NCBI GenBank assembly: GCA_910587475.1 | Contig: CAJUMR010000033.1 | Coordinates: 1-30,895, forward strand | From: an uncultured Muribaculaceae bacterium | Lineage (GTDB): Bacteria > Bacteroidota > Bacteroidia > Bacteroidales > Muribaculaceae | DNA length: 30,895 bases | Direction: 5' to 3' | Part shown: positions 8,341 through 16,136 of the stretch, piece after piece | Position numbering within the stretch: the stretch's first letter is position 1 | Layout of the letters: every line of letters starts with the position of its first letter | The notes under the pieces: generated by a model | Told to the model about the DNA's origin: nothing | Database searches by the model: none | What the model saw: the letters and a program-made list of their open reading frames with translations, nothing else | Made by a program: the position numbers and the translations under genes

Positions 8341-8922
8341 ATGAAACCTCATTACTCACCATTGAGAGCCGAAACATTCTCTCCCGAAAAAGTCACGCTC
8401 CCGACAGTCGGAGCCGCCCGTTCGCGCAGCTCGCAGCGACGTCGCGCTTTTGCCGATCTGATGAGCCACACGGCATGGCACATCAACACCAATTATCTCC
8501 CCATGCGTTGTCACTATCGGCTTTACGACCGCTCGGGCCGCGTCATCTTTTCATCGCGCCGCGTTGTGTTGGGCGATCAGTTGCCCGAAATCGACTTCGT
8601 ATGCCGTTCCTATGCGCGTTCGCTTTCGCTCTGCGCCTCGGTCGTCTACTGTCCGTGGAGTCTCCGGGTCGATGTCGGCCGTCTCGTGCCCCGACGTTTG
8701 ATCCATCGTGCGGTCAGAGCCGAGGTGCTTGTCACCCCCGACTGCCCGCGATCCGACCGTCCCGCCGAAATGGTCGTGCGCACCATCGACCTCTCGCCAG
8801 CTGAGCCGCAGTTGCTCTTGCGCCCTTCCCGCAGAAAATCACGGCAGACATGTAAGTACGATCGCGCTGCGCGTTATATCGGTTTGCCGCTCTGCCAAAA
8901 AAATCGTAAATTCGCCCCTGAT
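8341..8922 (+). other. In-frame N-terminal extension of TilS, unknown domain or fused gene
   Basis: These 194 codons encode an arginine- and serine-rich sequence that is very poor in lysine and that I cannot assign. Short stretches look like beta strands (CHYRLYDRSGRVIFSSRRVV, then VRAEVLVTPDC). There is no stop codon before the conventional TilS start. It could be a real fused domain, a separate small gene that has lost its stop, or an independent gene whose C-terminal end reads through. The clear -7 element at 8289 and the standard leader favour genuine expression. A translated leader that is later cleaved cannot be excluded. Confidence 0.55.
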
Positions 8923-10281
8923 ATGGCATCAACCGACCAAAACACCGACCTGCGGCAGATCGTGGCCTCTACGATCGCCGGACATCGCCTGCTGTCGCCC
9001 GGCGACCGCGTCATCGTGGCGTTGAGCGGCGGAGCCGATTCGGTCGCCCTCCTGTCGGTGATGACAGAGCTGGGTTACGATTGCGTGGCGGCTCACTGCA
9101 ACTTCCACCTCCGCGGCGACGAATCGCAGCGCGACATGCGCCATGCCGAGGCTGTGTGCCGTGAGCTGGGTGTCGATCTGCTCGTCAGAGATTTTGACGT
9201 CGACGCTCGCCGGAGGCTGACAGGCGAGTCGGTCGAGATGGCATGCCGCTCGCTGCGCTACGATTGGTTTGACTCGCTCCTCAACCGTGAGAGAGCCAAG
9301 GCTATAGTCGTCGGCCATCATCGCGAAGACTCCTTGGAGACCATCATGCTCAACCTCTTGCGTGGTACAGGGCTCGACGGTCTCAGGGGTATGCGTTACC
9401 GGCGTGACTACATTGTCCGCCCCATGCTCGACTGCTCGCGGGCTCAGATCGAAGAGCATCTGGCGGCCCGGCGACTCGGATTTGTCAACGATTCATCAAA
9501 TCTTTCCGACGCTCATCTGCGCAACCGTCTGCGCAATCACATAATTCCCGAGATATTGCGCTATTTTCCTGATGCCGGGCGGGCAATTCTCAATTCGGCC
9601 GCCAATCTCAATGCCGCCGCAGCCATCTACCATAAGGCGATCGACGGCTACCGCACCCGCTTTGTCGACGATCGGGCCCGCATCGACCTTGCGAGGCTTC
9701 TGGCTGAAGAGGGCGACACAGCCCCGACCATTCTGCGCGAACTGCTCAAGGATGTCGGCATCACTCCGAGCCAATGTGCCGACATCATAGCGTCGGCGTC
9801 GGCGTCGGGATTGAAATTTCATGGATCGTCGGATGCGGTCGTCGAACTCGACCGGGGATTTCTGTCGGTCAGCCGTCCCGAACTTGTCAGCCGTCCCGAT
9901 TCATATCCTGTCGATCTGCGGCGCGACCTGCTCGTGCCCGTCAACCTCTGCATGTCGCTTCATCACGTCTCCGAATTCAACCCCGGGCGCGACAGCGACG
10001 TTATATACCTCGATGCCGAGGCTCTCGACAGCGCCCACCGTTGGGAACTGAGGCGGTGGCGGAAATCCGACCGCATCAAACCTTTCGGAATGACTGGCAG
10101 CCGGCTCGTCAGCGATCTGTTCTCCGACGCTAAATTCTCTGCCTCCGACAAGCGCAACGCCTGGCTCCTGACATGCGACGGCATCATCGTGTGGGTCGTC
10201 GGTCTGAGAGCATCGTCGCTCTTCGCCGTCACTCCTTTGACAAAAAATTATGTTGAAATAAAATACAAAAGATCTAAATAA
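8341..10281 (+). CDS. tilS: tRNA(Ile)-lysidine synthetase TilS with a 194-residue N-terminal extension
   Basis: TilS attaches lysine to C34 of the tRNA-Ile CAU anticodon in an ATP-dependent reaction, so that it reads AUA. The PP-loop SGGADS lies at residues 229-234 of this frame. It is followed by HCNFHLRGDES, VVGHHREDSLET and LLRGTGLDGLRGM, all typical of TilS. The C-terminal domain carries RIKPFGMTGSRLVSDLFSDAK and ends normally. Conventional TilS proteins are about 430-450 residues, which corresponds to starting at the ATG at 8923 (MASTDQ, 452 residues). The reading frame is open for 194 codons further upstream, to an ATG behind a good promoter element, so a 646-residue form is possible. 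A second promoter-like element lies just before 8923. TilS function is sure; which start is used is not. Confidence 0.93.
   Translation: MKPHYSPLRAETFSPEKVTLPTVGAARSRSSQRRRAFADLMSHTAWHINTNYLPMRCHYRLYDRSGRVIFSSRRVVLGDQLPEIDFVCRSYARSLSLCASVVYCPWSLRVDVGRLVPRRLIHRAVRAEVLVTPDCPRSDRPAEMVVRTIDLSPAEPQLLLRPSRRKSRQTCKYDRAARYIGLPLCQKNRKFAPDMASTDQNTDLRQIVASTIAGHRLLSPGDRVIVALSGGADSVALLSVMTELGYDCVAAHCNFHLRGDESQRDMRHAEAVCRELGVDLLVRDFDVDARRRLTGESVEMACRSLRYDWFDSLLNRERAKAIVVGHHREDSLETIMLNLLRGTGLDGLRGMRYRRDYIVRPMLDCSRAQIEEHLAARRLGFVNDSSNLSDAHLRNRLRNHIIPEILRYFPDAGRAILNSAANLNAAAAIYHKAIDGYRTRFVDDRARIDLARLLAEEGDTAPTILRELLKDVGITPSQCADIIASASASGLKFHGSSDAVVELDRGFLSVSRPELVSRPDSYPVDLRRDLLVPVNLCMSLHHVSEFNPGRDSDVIYLDAEALDSAHRWELRRWRKSDRIKPFGMTGSRLVSDLFSDAKFSASDKRNAWLLTCDGIIVWVVGLRASSLFAVTPLTKNYVEIKYKRSK
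8883..8916 (+). promoter_or_regulatory. Possible internal promoter before the conventional tilS start
   Basis: TTTG at 8883-8886 is followed after 20 bases by TAAATTCGCC (8907-8916), one mismatch from the TAnnTTTGC consensus. The conventional TilS ATG is at 8923, so the transcript would be nearly leaderless. If active, this promoter would make the standard-length TilS and leave the extension to the longer transcript. Confidence 0.45.
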
Positions 10282-10294
10282 CAAATTGCAAATC

Positions 10295-12562
10295 ATGAAC
10301 TCACAACCGACCATTATTCGAGTTTTGGCTCTTGCGGCGGCTTCGATGGCCGCGGCTGCCTCGGCGTCGGCCGACGATGCCATCGTTAAGACTGACGCCT
10401 ACGTCTGGAAAGGCGACACAATCATTCAAGGCGAATACCGCGCATGGGCTCCGTCCGACATGCAGATCGTTTCAACCTACCATGCCCAGCCGGGTTACTA
10501 CATGGGCATCGAAAGCGAGTGGAACAGGGCAAACGACCTGACTCCATATCCCGCCCTGACAACCTCCAACCGACTCCACAGAGCGATCTACAACATGGGT
10601 CTCGATGAAATGGTCAACGCCGTCGAACCCGACACCACCCTCCGCACCGGCAAAGCTTGGGGCGGCGTGTGGACTCGCGATGTCAGCTATTCGATCATCC
10701 TGTCGATGGCTTACCTGCAGCCCGAGGCTTCTAAAATATCTCTGATGAAGAAGGTCAACGCCAACGGCCGCATTATCCAGGACACCGGCAGCGGAGGCGC
10801 ATGGCCCGTGAGCTCCGACCGAATGATCTGGGCGGTGGCTGCTTATGAAATCTTCAAGGTCACCGGCGACCGCGACTGGCTCGCTTATATCTATCCTGTG
10901 ATTAAAAATTCGCTGTTCGACGATCTTAAGGTGGTCGCCGCCGACAATGGCCTCGTGCAAGGCGAGACTTCGTTTATCGACTGGCGTGAGCAGAGCTATC
11001 CGAGGTGGATGCAGACTGCCGACATCTATCAGTCGCAGGCCCTCGGAACATCGGTGGTCCATGCTCAGGCATGGAAAGTGCTTGCCGAGATCGCTTCGCT
11101 GCTCGGCCACAAGGACGTGGCGCGTCTGGCGCTCGACAACCACACTACGATAGCGTCGGCTGTCAACCGTGAGTTATGGATGCCCGACAAGGGTTACTAT
11201 GCGATGTACAATTACGGACGTAACTTCCCGATCATCAACCCCCGCGCCGAGACTCTCGGAGAGTCGCTGGCCATAATCTACGACATTGCTGACAAGAGCC
11301 GTGCGCGTTCGATCACCGAGAACAATCCGACGACTCCGTTCGGCGTGGCGATATTCTTCCCGCAGATCGCCGACATGCCACCCTATCACAACAATTCGCT
11401 TTGGCCTTGGGTAGCAGCTTACTGGGCAATCGCCAATGCAAAAGTCGGCAACGAAACCGGTGTCATGGAGGCGATAGGGTCGATTTTCCGTCCCGCCGCA
11501 CTGTTTGCGACTAATAAGGAAAACTTTGTGCTCGACAACGGCGATATCGCCACACAGCTCAACTCGTCAAACATGCTTTGGTGTCTCGCCGGAAACATCG
11601 CCGTCACCCACAAGATCCTCTTCGGCATACATTTCAGCGTCGACGGCCTGGAATTCAAGCCATTCGTGCCTGAGGCGCTCGCCGACACCCGCACCCTCTC
11701 TAATTTCACCTACCGCAACGCTGTCCTCGACATAACCGTTTCGGGCTATGGCGACCGCATCAAGTCGTTCAAACTCAACGGCAAGGAGCACAAACCTTTC
11801 ATCCCTGCCGACATCAAAGGCCACAACAAGATCGAGATCGTGATGGCCGACAATGCCATCGAACCGATGAAAGTCAACCATATGGCCAACGTAAAGGCGC
11901 CTCTCACGCCGATCACCTGGATCGCCGACGGCACTCTCCATTGGAACCCGATCGAGTATATCAACCACTACATCGTGCTGCGTGACGGACAGCGCATCGC
12001 CAAAACCTACACCACGACTTTCGACATCGATGTGCCGGGCGAATATCAGGTCATCGGAGTCAACGACGACTCGACGGAGTCATTCGCTTCGGAGCCGCGC
12101 TCGACTGTTCCGGCGATAATCGTCGAGATGCCCGGCGAGTCTACTTCGTTTGTGTCCAAAGAGATTGTCTATGAGCCTGTAGCGCCGATCGCCGGCTATC
12201 ATGGCAACGGATTCATCGAGATCGACCATGCTTCGGCTCCCGTAGAACTGGATGTGGAAGTGCCGGCCGACGGTCTCTACTCTGTGTCACTGATTTACTC
12301 CAACGGCAACGGATCGGTCAACACCGAGAACAAATGTGCGGTGCGCACTTTGGTCGTTGACGGCAACGATGCAGGTGCGATCGTCATGCCGCAGAGAGGC
12401 GAAGGCAAATGGTCTGACTGGGGCCGTTCGAGTGTGCTCCGTGTCCCCCTGACGGCCGGACGCCACAAGCTCGCCATCGCATTCCGCAACGAAAACGAGA
12501 ACATGAACCTCGGCACCAACCATGCGATAGTCGACCGCATGGAAGTGGTGCGCATTAAATAA
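10295..12562 (+). CDS. Secreted six-hairpin ((alpha/alpha)6-barrel) glycoside hydrolase with C-terminal CBM-like domain
   Basis: The 755-residue protein has an alanine-rich signal peptide ending near ASADD (about residue 26). I chose the ATG at 10295 over a TTG at 10286. From about residue 70 to 480 it has the look of (alpha/alpha)6-barrel glycosidases: GGVWTRDVSYS near 125, GGAWPVSSDRMIW near 168, FIDWREQSYPRW near 230, and repeated Trp-rich helices such as LWPWVAAYWAIA. I cannot assign a GH family; relatives of GH37, GH63, GH78 or GH95 type are possible. The substrate is unknown. The last 140 residues look like a carbohydrate-binding beta-sandwich of CBM6/35 type (TAGRHKLAIAF near the end). 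The gene follows tilS after 13 bases and precedes the metallopeptidase gene by 8, with no susC/susD pair nearby. It is therefore not part of a typical polysaccharide utilisation locus. Confidence 0.8.
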   Translation: MNSQPTIIRVLALAAASMAAAASASADDAIVKTDAYVWKGDTIIQGEYRAWAPSDMQIVSTYHAQPGYYMGIESEWNRANDLTPYPALTTSNRLHRAIYNMGLDEMVNAVEPDTTLRTGKAWGGVWTRDVSYSIILSMAYLQPEASKISLMKKVNANGRIIQDTGSGGAWPVSSDRMIWAVAAYEIFKVTGDRDWLAYIYPVIKNSLFDDLKVVAADNGLVQGETSFIDWREQSYPRWMQTADIYQSQALGTSVVHAQAWKVLAEIASLLGHKDVARLALDNHTTIASAVNRELWMPDKGYYAMYNYGRNFPIINPRAETLGESLAIIYDIADKSRARSITENNPTTPFGVAIFFPQIADMPPYHNNSLWPWVAAYWAIANAKVGNETGVMEAIGSIFRPAALFATNKENFVLDNGDIATQLNSSNMLWCLAGNIAVTHKILFGIHFSVDGLEFKPFVPEALADTRTLSNFTYRNAVLDITVSGYGDRIKSFKLNGKEHKPFIPADIKGHNKIEIVMADNAIEPMKVNHMANVKAPLTPITWIADGTLHWNPIEYINHYIVLRDGQRIAKTYTTTFDIDVPGEYQVIGVNDDSTESFASEPRSTVPAIIVEMPGESTSFVSKEIVYEPVAPIAGYHGNGFIEIDHASAPVELDVEVPADGLYSVSLIYSNGNGSVNTENKCAVRTLVVDGNDAGAIVMPQRGEGKWSDWGRSSVLRVPLTAGRHKLAIAFRNENENMNLGTNHAIVDRMEVVRIK

Positions 12563-12570
12563 TTGACATC

Positions 12571-13443
12571 ATGAGACTTGGTGGACGTCGCAACAGCTCC
12601 AATATTCACGACCGACGCGGCCTTTCCGGCCGCTCGGTCGGCATCGGGGGAGGCATAGTAGGTGTGATAATCCTCGCTGCCGTAACGCTCTTTTCGGGCG
12701 GAGGCATAGGGGACGTCATTGGCAATGTGGCCGGTCAGTTGCTCGGCGGCAATGTCGAGTTTGGCCGGTCGGCAGAGCCCGATGCCGAGGATCAGCGCCT
12801 CTACGATCTTGCGTCAAAGGTGCTTGCAGGCACTGAGGATGTGTGGACGCGCGAGTTCCGCCGCCAGGGATGGGGCGACTACGAATGTCCGCAGATGGTC
12901 ATCTACACCGGATCGGTCAACTCGGCTTGCGGACAGGCTTCGTCGCAGGTCGGACCATTCTACTGCTCGGCTGACCAGACGGTCTATATCGACCTCGATT
13001 TTTTCAAGGACATGCAGAGCAGCATCGGCGCTTCGGGCGACTTTGCCTATGCCTACGTGATAGCCCATGAGGTCGGACACCATGTGCAATATCTGCTCGG
13101 CACTCTCTCCGACGCCCACTCGGAGATGGCGTCGATGAATGAGCGCGATGCCAACCGCATGAGCGTCAGACTTGAACTGCAGGCCGATTTCTATGCCGGG
13201 GTATGGGCGCACCAGGACAACGAAATGTTCTCGTCGATAGAGCCGGGCGACATTGAGGCCGCCGTCAATGCGGCTTCGAAGATCGGCGACGATTACCTCC
13301 AGCGCAAGGCCTATGGCCATGAGATACCTGATGCGTTCAACCACGGCCGTTCGGAGCAGCGTGTGCGTTGGTTGACCAAAGGCTTCGAGACCGGAAACCC
13401 CAGGGAGGGCAACACTTTTGATCTGCCTTACGAACAACTATGA
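12571..13443 (+). CDS. ypfJ: Neutral zinc metallopeptidase, YpfJ family, membrane-anchored
   Basis: The 290-residue protein has a short basic cytoplasmic segment rich in Arg and Gly, one membrane helix at about 28-45 (GVIILAAVTL), and a catalytic part outside the membrane. HEVGH at residues 166-170 is the HExxH zinc site, and ELQADFYAGVWAH downstream supplies the third ligand. The length and the N-terminal motif (MRLGGRRNSSNIHDRRG) match the neutral zinc metallopeptidase (YpfJ/PF04228) family. The physiological substrate is not known for the family. The gene sits between the glycosidase and ribD and overlaps ribD by 4 bases (ATGA), so it is transcribed with them. Confidence 0.92.
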   Translation: MRLGGRRNSSNIHDRRGLSGRSVGIGGGIVGVIILAAVTLFSGGGIGDVIGNVAGQLLGGNVEFGRSAEPDAEDQRLYDLASKVLAGTEDVWTREFRRQGWGDYECPQMVIYTGSVNSACGQASSQVGPFYCSADQTVYIDLDFFKDMQSSIGASGDFAYAYVIAHEVGHHVQYLLGTLSDAHSEMASMNERDANRMSVRLELQADFYAGVWAHQDNEMFSSIEPGDIEAAVNAASKIGDDYLQRKAYGHEIPDAFNHGRSEQRVRWLTKGFETGNPREGNTFDLPYEQL

Positions 13444-14474
13444 TGGAAATAGATCTGAAATATATGCGCCGTGCTCTCGAACTGGCAGCGCACGGCATGG
13501 GCAATGTGTCACCCAACCCCATGGTGGGGGCTGTGATAGTCGCGCCCGACGGCCGTGTGATCGGTGAGGGCTACCATCGACGTTTCGGTGGTCCGCATGC
13601 CGAAGTCAATGCTGTCAGGTCGGTCGCCGACAGGTCGCTGCTCGCCGACTCGACGATCTACGTGACACTCGAGCCGTGCTCTCACTATGGCAAGACCCCG
13701 CCATGCGCCAAGCTGATCATCGATTCGGGCATTCCGAGGGTCGTCGTCGGAGCCGGCGATCCGAATGAGAAAGTCAGCGGACGGGGTGTGGCCATGCTGC
13801 GCGATGCCGGGGTCGAGGTGGTCGAGGGTGTCATGGCTGAGGAGAGCCGGAGGCTCAACGCTGCATTCATGACCGCCCACACCTGTCGCCGCCCGTTTGT
13901 GACGCTGAAATGGGCCCGGAGTGCCGACGGATGGCTCGACGTCGTCAGGACGGCCGGAGAGCCCGCAGCGGCGATATCGTCGCCGCTCGGCCGACTCGCC
14001 GTGCATCGCCTGCGATCGCTCCACGACGCCATTCTTGTTGGCTCCGGAACGGTGTTGGCCGACGATCCGTTGCTCGATACCCGGCTGTGGGGCGGACGCT
14101 CTCCGCGTCCGGTGATTCTTGACCGCCGCCATCGTGTCACGGCCTCATCGCGCGTGCTCTCCCGCGATCCGCTCGTCATAGACACCCACGACGGTGTGGC
14201 CGACATACTTTCGCGGCTTTATTCCGAAGGCATCACTTCGGTGCTCGTGGAGGGTGGGGCAGAAGTGCTTTCGTCGTTCATCGAAGCCGGCTTGTGGGAT
14301 GTTGCCCGTGTCGAATGTTCGGGTGTGAGTTTCGGCGATAGGGGCGCAGCCAAAGCCCCGGCCATCGCTCAGGCCCCGTTTGCCACTTACGAAATCGATG
14401 GTAACGCCATTTCGCTTTACTCCAACAACTGCCTTGTCGGAGAACATGACCGACTGCGTTTTTACCACGCTTAA
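13440..14474 (+). CDS. ribD: Bifunctional riboflavin biosynthesis protein RibD (deaminase/reductase)
   Basis: RibD performs two consecutive steps of riboflavin synthesis: deamination of the diaminopyrimidine ribosyl-phosphate intermediate and reduction of its ribose side chain by NADPH. The N-terminal deaminase domain shows the zinc site: His53 and Glu55 in GPHAEVNAV, Cys80 and Cys89 in PCSHYGKTPPC. The reductase domain spans about 150-344 (VTLKWARSADGW, HDAILVGSGTVLADDPLL, LVEGGAEVLSSF). The length of 344 is normal. The start codon overlaps the ypfJ stop. No other rib gene lies in the window. A terminator follows directly. Confidence 0.96.
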   Translation: MMEIDLKYMRRALELAAHGMGNVSPNPMVGAVIVAPDGRVIGEGYHRRFGGPHAEVNAVRSVADRSLLADSTIYVTLEPCSHYGKTPPCAKLIIDSGIPRVVVGAGDPNEKVSGRGVAMLRDAGVEVVEGVMAEESRRLNAAFMTAHTCRRPFVTLKWARSADGWLDVVRTAGEPAAAISSPLGRLAVHRLRSLHDAILVGSGTVLADDPLLDTRLWGGRSPRPVILDRRHRVTASSRVLSRDPLVIDTHDGVADILSRLYSEGITSVLVEGGAEVLSSFIEAGLWDVARVECSGVSFGDRGAAKAPAIAQAPFATYEIDGNAISLYSNNCLVGEHDRLRFYHA

Positions 14475-14498
14475 GGCGCGACCGAAAGCGCTTTTTTT
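14473..14498 (+). terminator. Intrinsic terminator after ribD
   Basis: A 7-bp stem pairs AAGGCGC (14473-14479) with GCGCTTT (14488-14494), including one G-U pair. The loop is 8 bases and a run of seven T's follows to 14498. It begins before the ribD stop codon is complete and closes the tilS-ribD operon. The T-run is followed within three bases by the pyk -7 element. Confidence 0.75.
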
Positions 14499-14500
14499 GT

Positions 14501-14510
14501 TAATTTTGCA
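14501..14510 (+). promoter_or_regulatory. -7 promoter element of the pyruvate kinase gene
   Basis: TAATTTTGCA matches the Bacteroidetes -7 consensus. The expected TTTG position, about 20 bases upstream, falls in the ribD terminator stem and does not match well. The resulting leader is about 85 bases. It contains a small hairpin (GTGA at 14573-14576 with TCAC at 14593-14596) and a T-run just before the start codon. Confidence 0.55.
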
Positions 14511-14602
14511 TTTGAATTCTGTTCTAAATTGTTTTAGGTTAAAGGTCGGATTGCGGTGTGAGAGGCTGCGAGGTGATCTTTTGATTTGTCAATCACGTTT
14601 TT

Positions 14603-16024
14603 ATGGTTATGCAAAAGTTTACAAAGATAGTGGCTACGGTCTCGGACAAAAGATGTGAGATCGATTTCATTCGTTCGCTCTGGGAGGCCGGAGTCAATGT
14701 TGTCAGAATGAATTCGGCTCATCTCGATTACGAAGGTTTCCGCAAGATCGTTTCGAATGTCCGCGAGGCATCGCCGTCGTTGGCGATAATGATGGATACA
14801 AAGGGCCCTGAGATCAGGACCACAGTTACAGGTTCAGGCGAAGCTGTCGCTTACACAGCCGGCCGGAAGGTGACAATCTGCGGTGATCCTGATGGAGTTA
14901 CGACTGCTGATTGCATATGTTTGAATTATAGAGATATAAGCAAGGTTCTCAAACCCGGCAACCGTCTGCTGATCGACGACGGAGAGATGGGTTTTGAGGT
15001 GACAGCGATCAATGGCGACAAGGTGGAGGCTGTGGCTGAGAATGACGGCAAGGTCGGTTCGCGCAAGAGCGTCAATATCCCCGGGGTCAGCATCGATATG
15101 CCCGCTGTGACTGAGCGCGACAAGGTGAATATCGGTTACGCTGTGGAGCTTGGCGTCGATTTTATAGCGCATTCATTTGTAAGGTCGGCGGCCGATGTTG
15201 CAGAAGTTCAGGCTGTGCTCGACAAGTACGGCGCTGACACCAAAATAATTTCAAAAATCGAGAATCAGGAGGGCATCGATAATTTTGACTCCATCCTTGA
15301 AGCATCGTACGGTATAATGGTTGCGCGCGGCGACCTCGGCATAGAAGTGCCGGCTGAGCGCATCCCCGGCATACAGACGATGATGATCAACAAATGTATC
15401 ACGGCTCATAAGCCGGTGATCGTGGCCACGCAGATGCTCCACAGCATGATAGAGCATCCGCGTCCAACTCGCGCCGAGATCTCGGATGTGGCCAACGCGG
15501 TGTATCAGCGCGCCGACGCCATGATGCTGTCGGGCGAGACGGCCTATGGCCGTTATCCGATCGAGGCTGTGAAGATCATGACCAGTGTCGCCAAGGAGGT
15601 TGAATACTCGCAGCGCAGCAATATCGATGTTCCGCCGTTGGTCGACGGCGCGATAACGTCGTTTCTGGCCCGCGAGGCCGTGATGTCGGAGAACACCGTC
15701 GGCACAAAGGCTATCTTCACCGATGCCTACCGCGGAGTGTCAGCGCGTTTTATAGCGTCGTTCAGAGGCAATAACCCGACGTTTGCCATCTGTCACAATA
15801 TCAGTGTGATGCGTTGGCTTGCATTGAGCTACGGAGTCAAGGCTTACTATTACGAACAGGTCGGCGAATCGATGCCGCGCCACTCGGTCGAAGCAGTCAA
15901 AAATATCGTGGAGGAGGGCCTTCTGAACAACGACGACCGCATCGCTTATCTGACCGGTACGCGCCGCGGCGCCAGGGCTCTTGAAATACTGACCCCTGCA
16001 GAGATCACCGGAGCAGACGCCTGA
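14603..16024 (+). CDS. pyk: Pyruvate kinase
   Basis: Pyruvate kinase transfers phosphate from phosphoenolpyruvate to ADP in the last step of glycolysis. The 473-residue length is close to bacterial type I enzymes. Visible motifs are VNVVRMNSAH (residues 31-40), MMDTKGPEIR (63-72), and the active-site region ISKIENQEGIDNFDSI followed by GIMVARGDLGIEVPAE, with TQMLHSM and LSGETAYGRYP after it. The fully conserved K, E and D ligands of Mg2+ and substrate are present. The start is the ATG at 14603; an ATG two codons later is also possible. The gene stands alone between two terminators, with its own promoter and a leader of about 85 bases. Confidence 0.96.
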   Translation: MVMQKFTKIVATVSDKRCEIDFIRSLWEAGVNVVRMNSAHLDYEGFRKIVSNVREASPSLAIMMDTKGPEIRTTVTGSGEAVAYTAGRKVTICGDPDGVTTADCICLNYRDISKVLKPGNRLLIDDGEMGFEVTAINGDKVEAVAENDGKVGSRKSVNIPGVSIDMPAVTERDKVNIGYAVELGVDFIAHSFVRSAADVAEVQAVLDKYGADTKIISKIENQEGIDNFDSILEASYGIMVARGDLGIEVPAERIPGIQTMMINKCITAHKPVIVATQMLHSMIEHPRPTRAEISDVANAVYQRADAMMLSGETAYGRYPIEAVKIMTSVAKEVEYSQRSNIDVPPLVDGAITSFLAREAVMSENTVGTKAIFTDAYRGVSARFIASFRGNNPTFAICHNISVMRWLALSYGVKAYYYEQVGESMPRHSVEAVKNIVEEGLLNNDDRIAYLTGTRRGARALEILTPAEITGADA

Positions 16025-16047
16025 CGGCATCATAAAATCGAATTATA

Positions 16048-16083
16048 AAAATACGGCGCGAATAATTTGCGCTGTATTTTTTT
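16048..16083 (+). terminator. Intrinsic terminator after pyk
   Basis: A 12-bp stem pairs 16048-16059 (AAAATACGGCGC) with 16069-16080 (GCGCTGTATTTT), with one G-U pair and a 9-base loop. It runs directly into T's up to 16083. The loop also carries the TTTG element of the next promoter. Confidence 0.85.
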
Positions 16084-16097
16084 ATTGTTAACTTTGC
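16066..16097 (+). promoter_or_regulatory. Bacteroidetes-type promoter of the BF3164-like lipoprotein gene
   Basis: TTTG at 16066-16069, a 19-base spacer, then TAACTTTGC at 16089-16097: a full match to the consensus. The upstream element is inside the loop and right arm of the pyk terminator, so the two signals share sequence. The leader to the ATG at 16137 is about 33 bases. Confidence 0.8.
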
Positions 16098-16136
16098 GGT
16101 TGAATATAGTTTTTTTACCTAAAAATCAAATATCGC

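Noticed and set aside
8929..9459. 176-codon minus-strand frame opposite tilS
   Set aside because: It lies fully inside the TilS catalytic domain, which is certain. It is a GC-rich shadow frame with no motif.
9790..9810. Short GTCGGC tandem repeat in tilS
   Set aside because: It has only about three units within coding sequence, encodes Ala/Ser-type codons, and is consistent with GC-rich codon bias.
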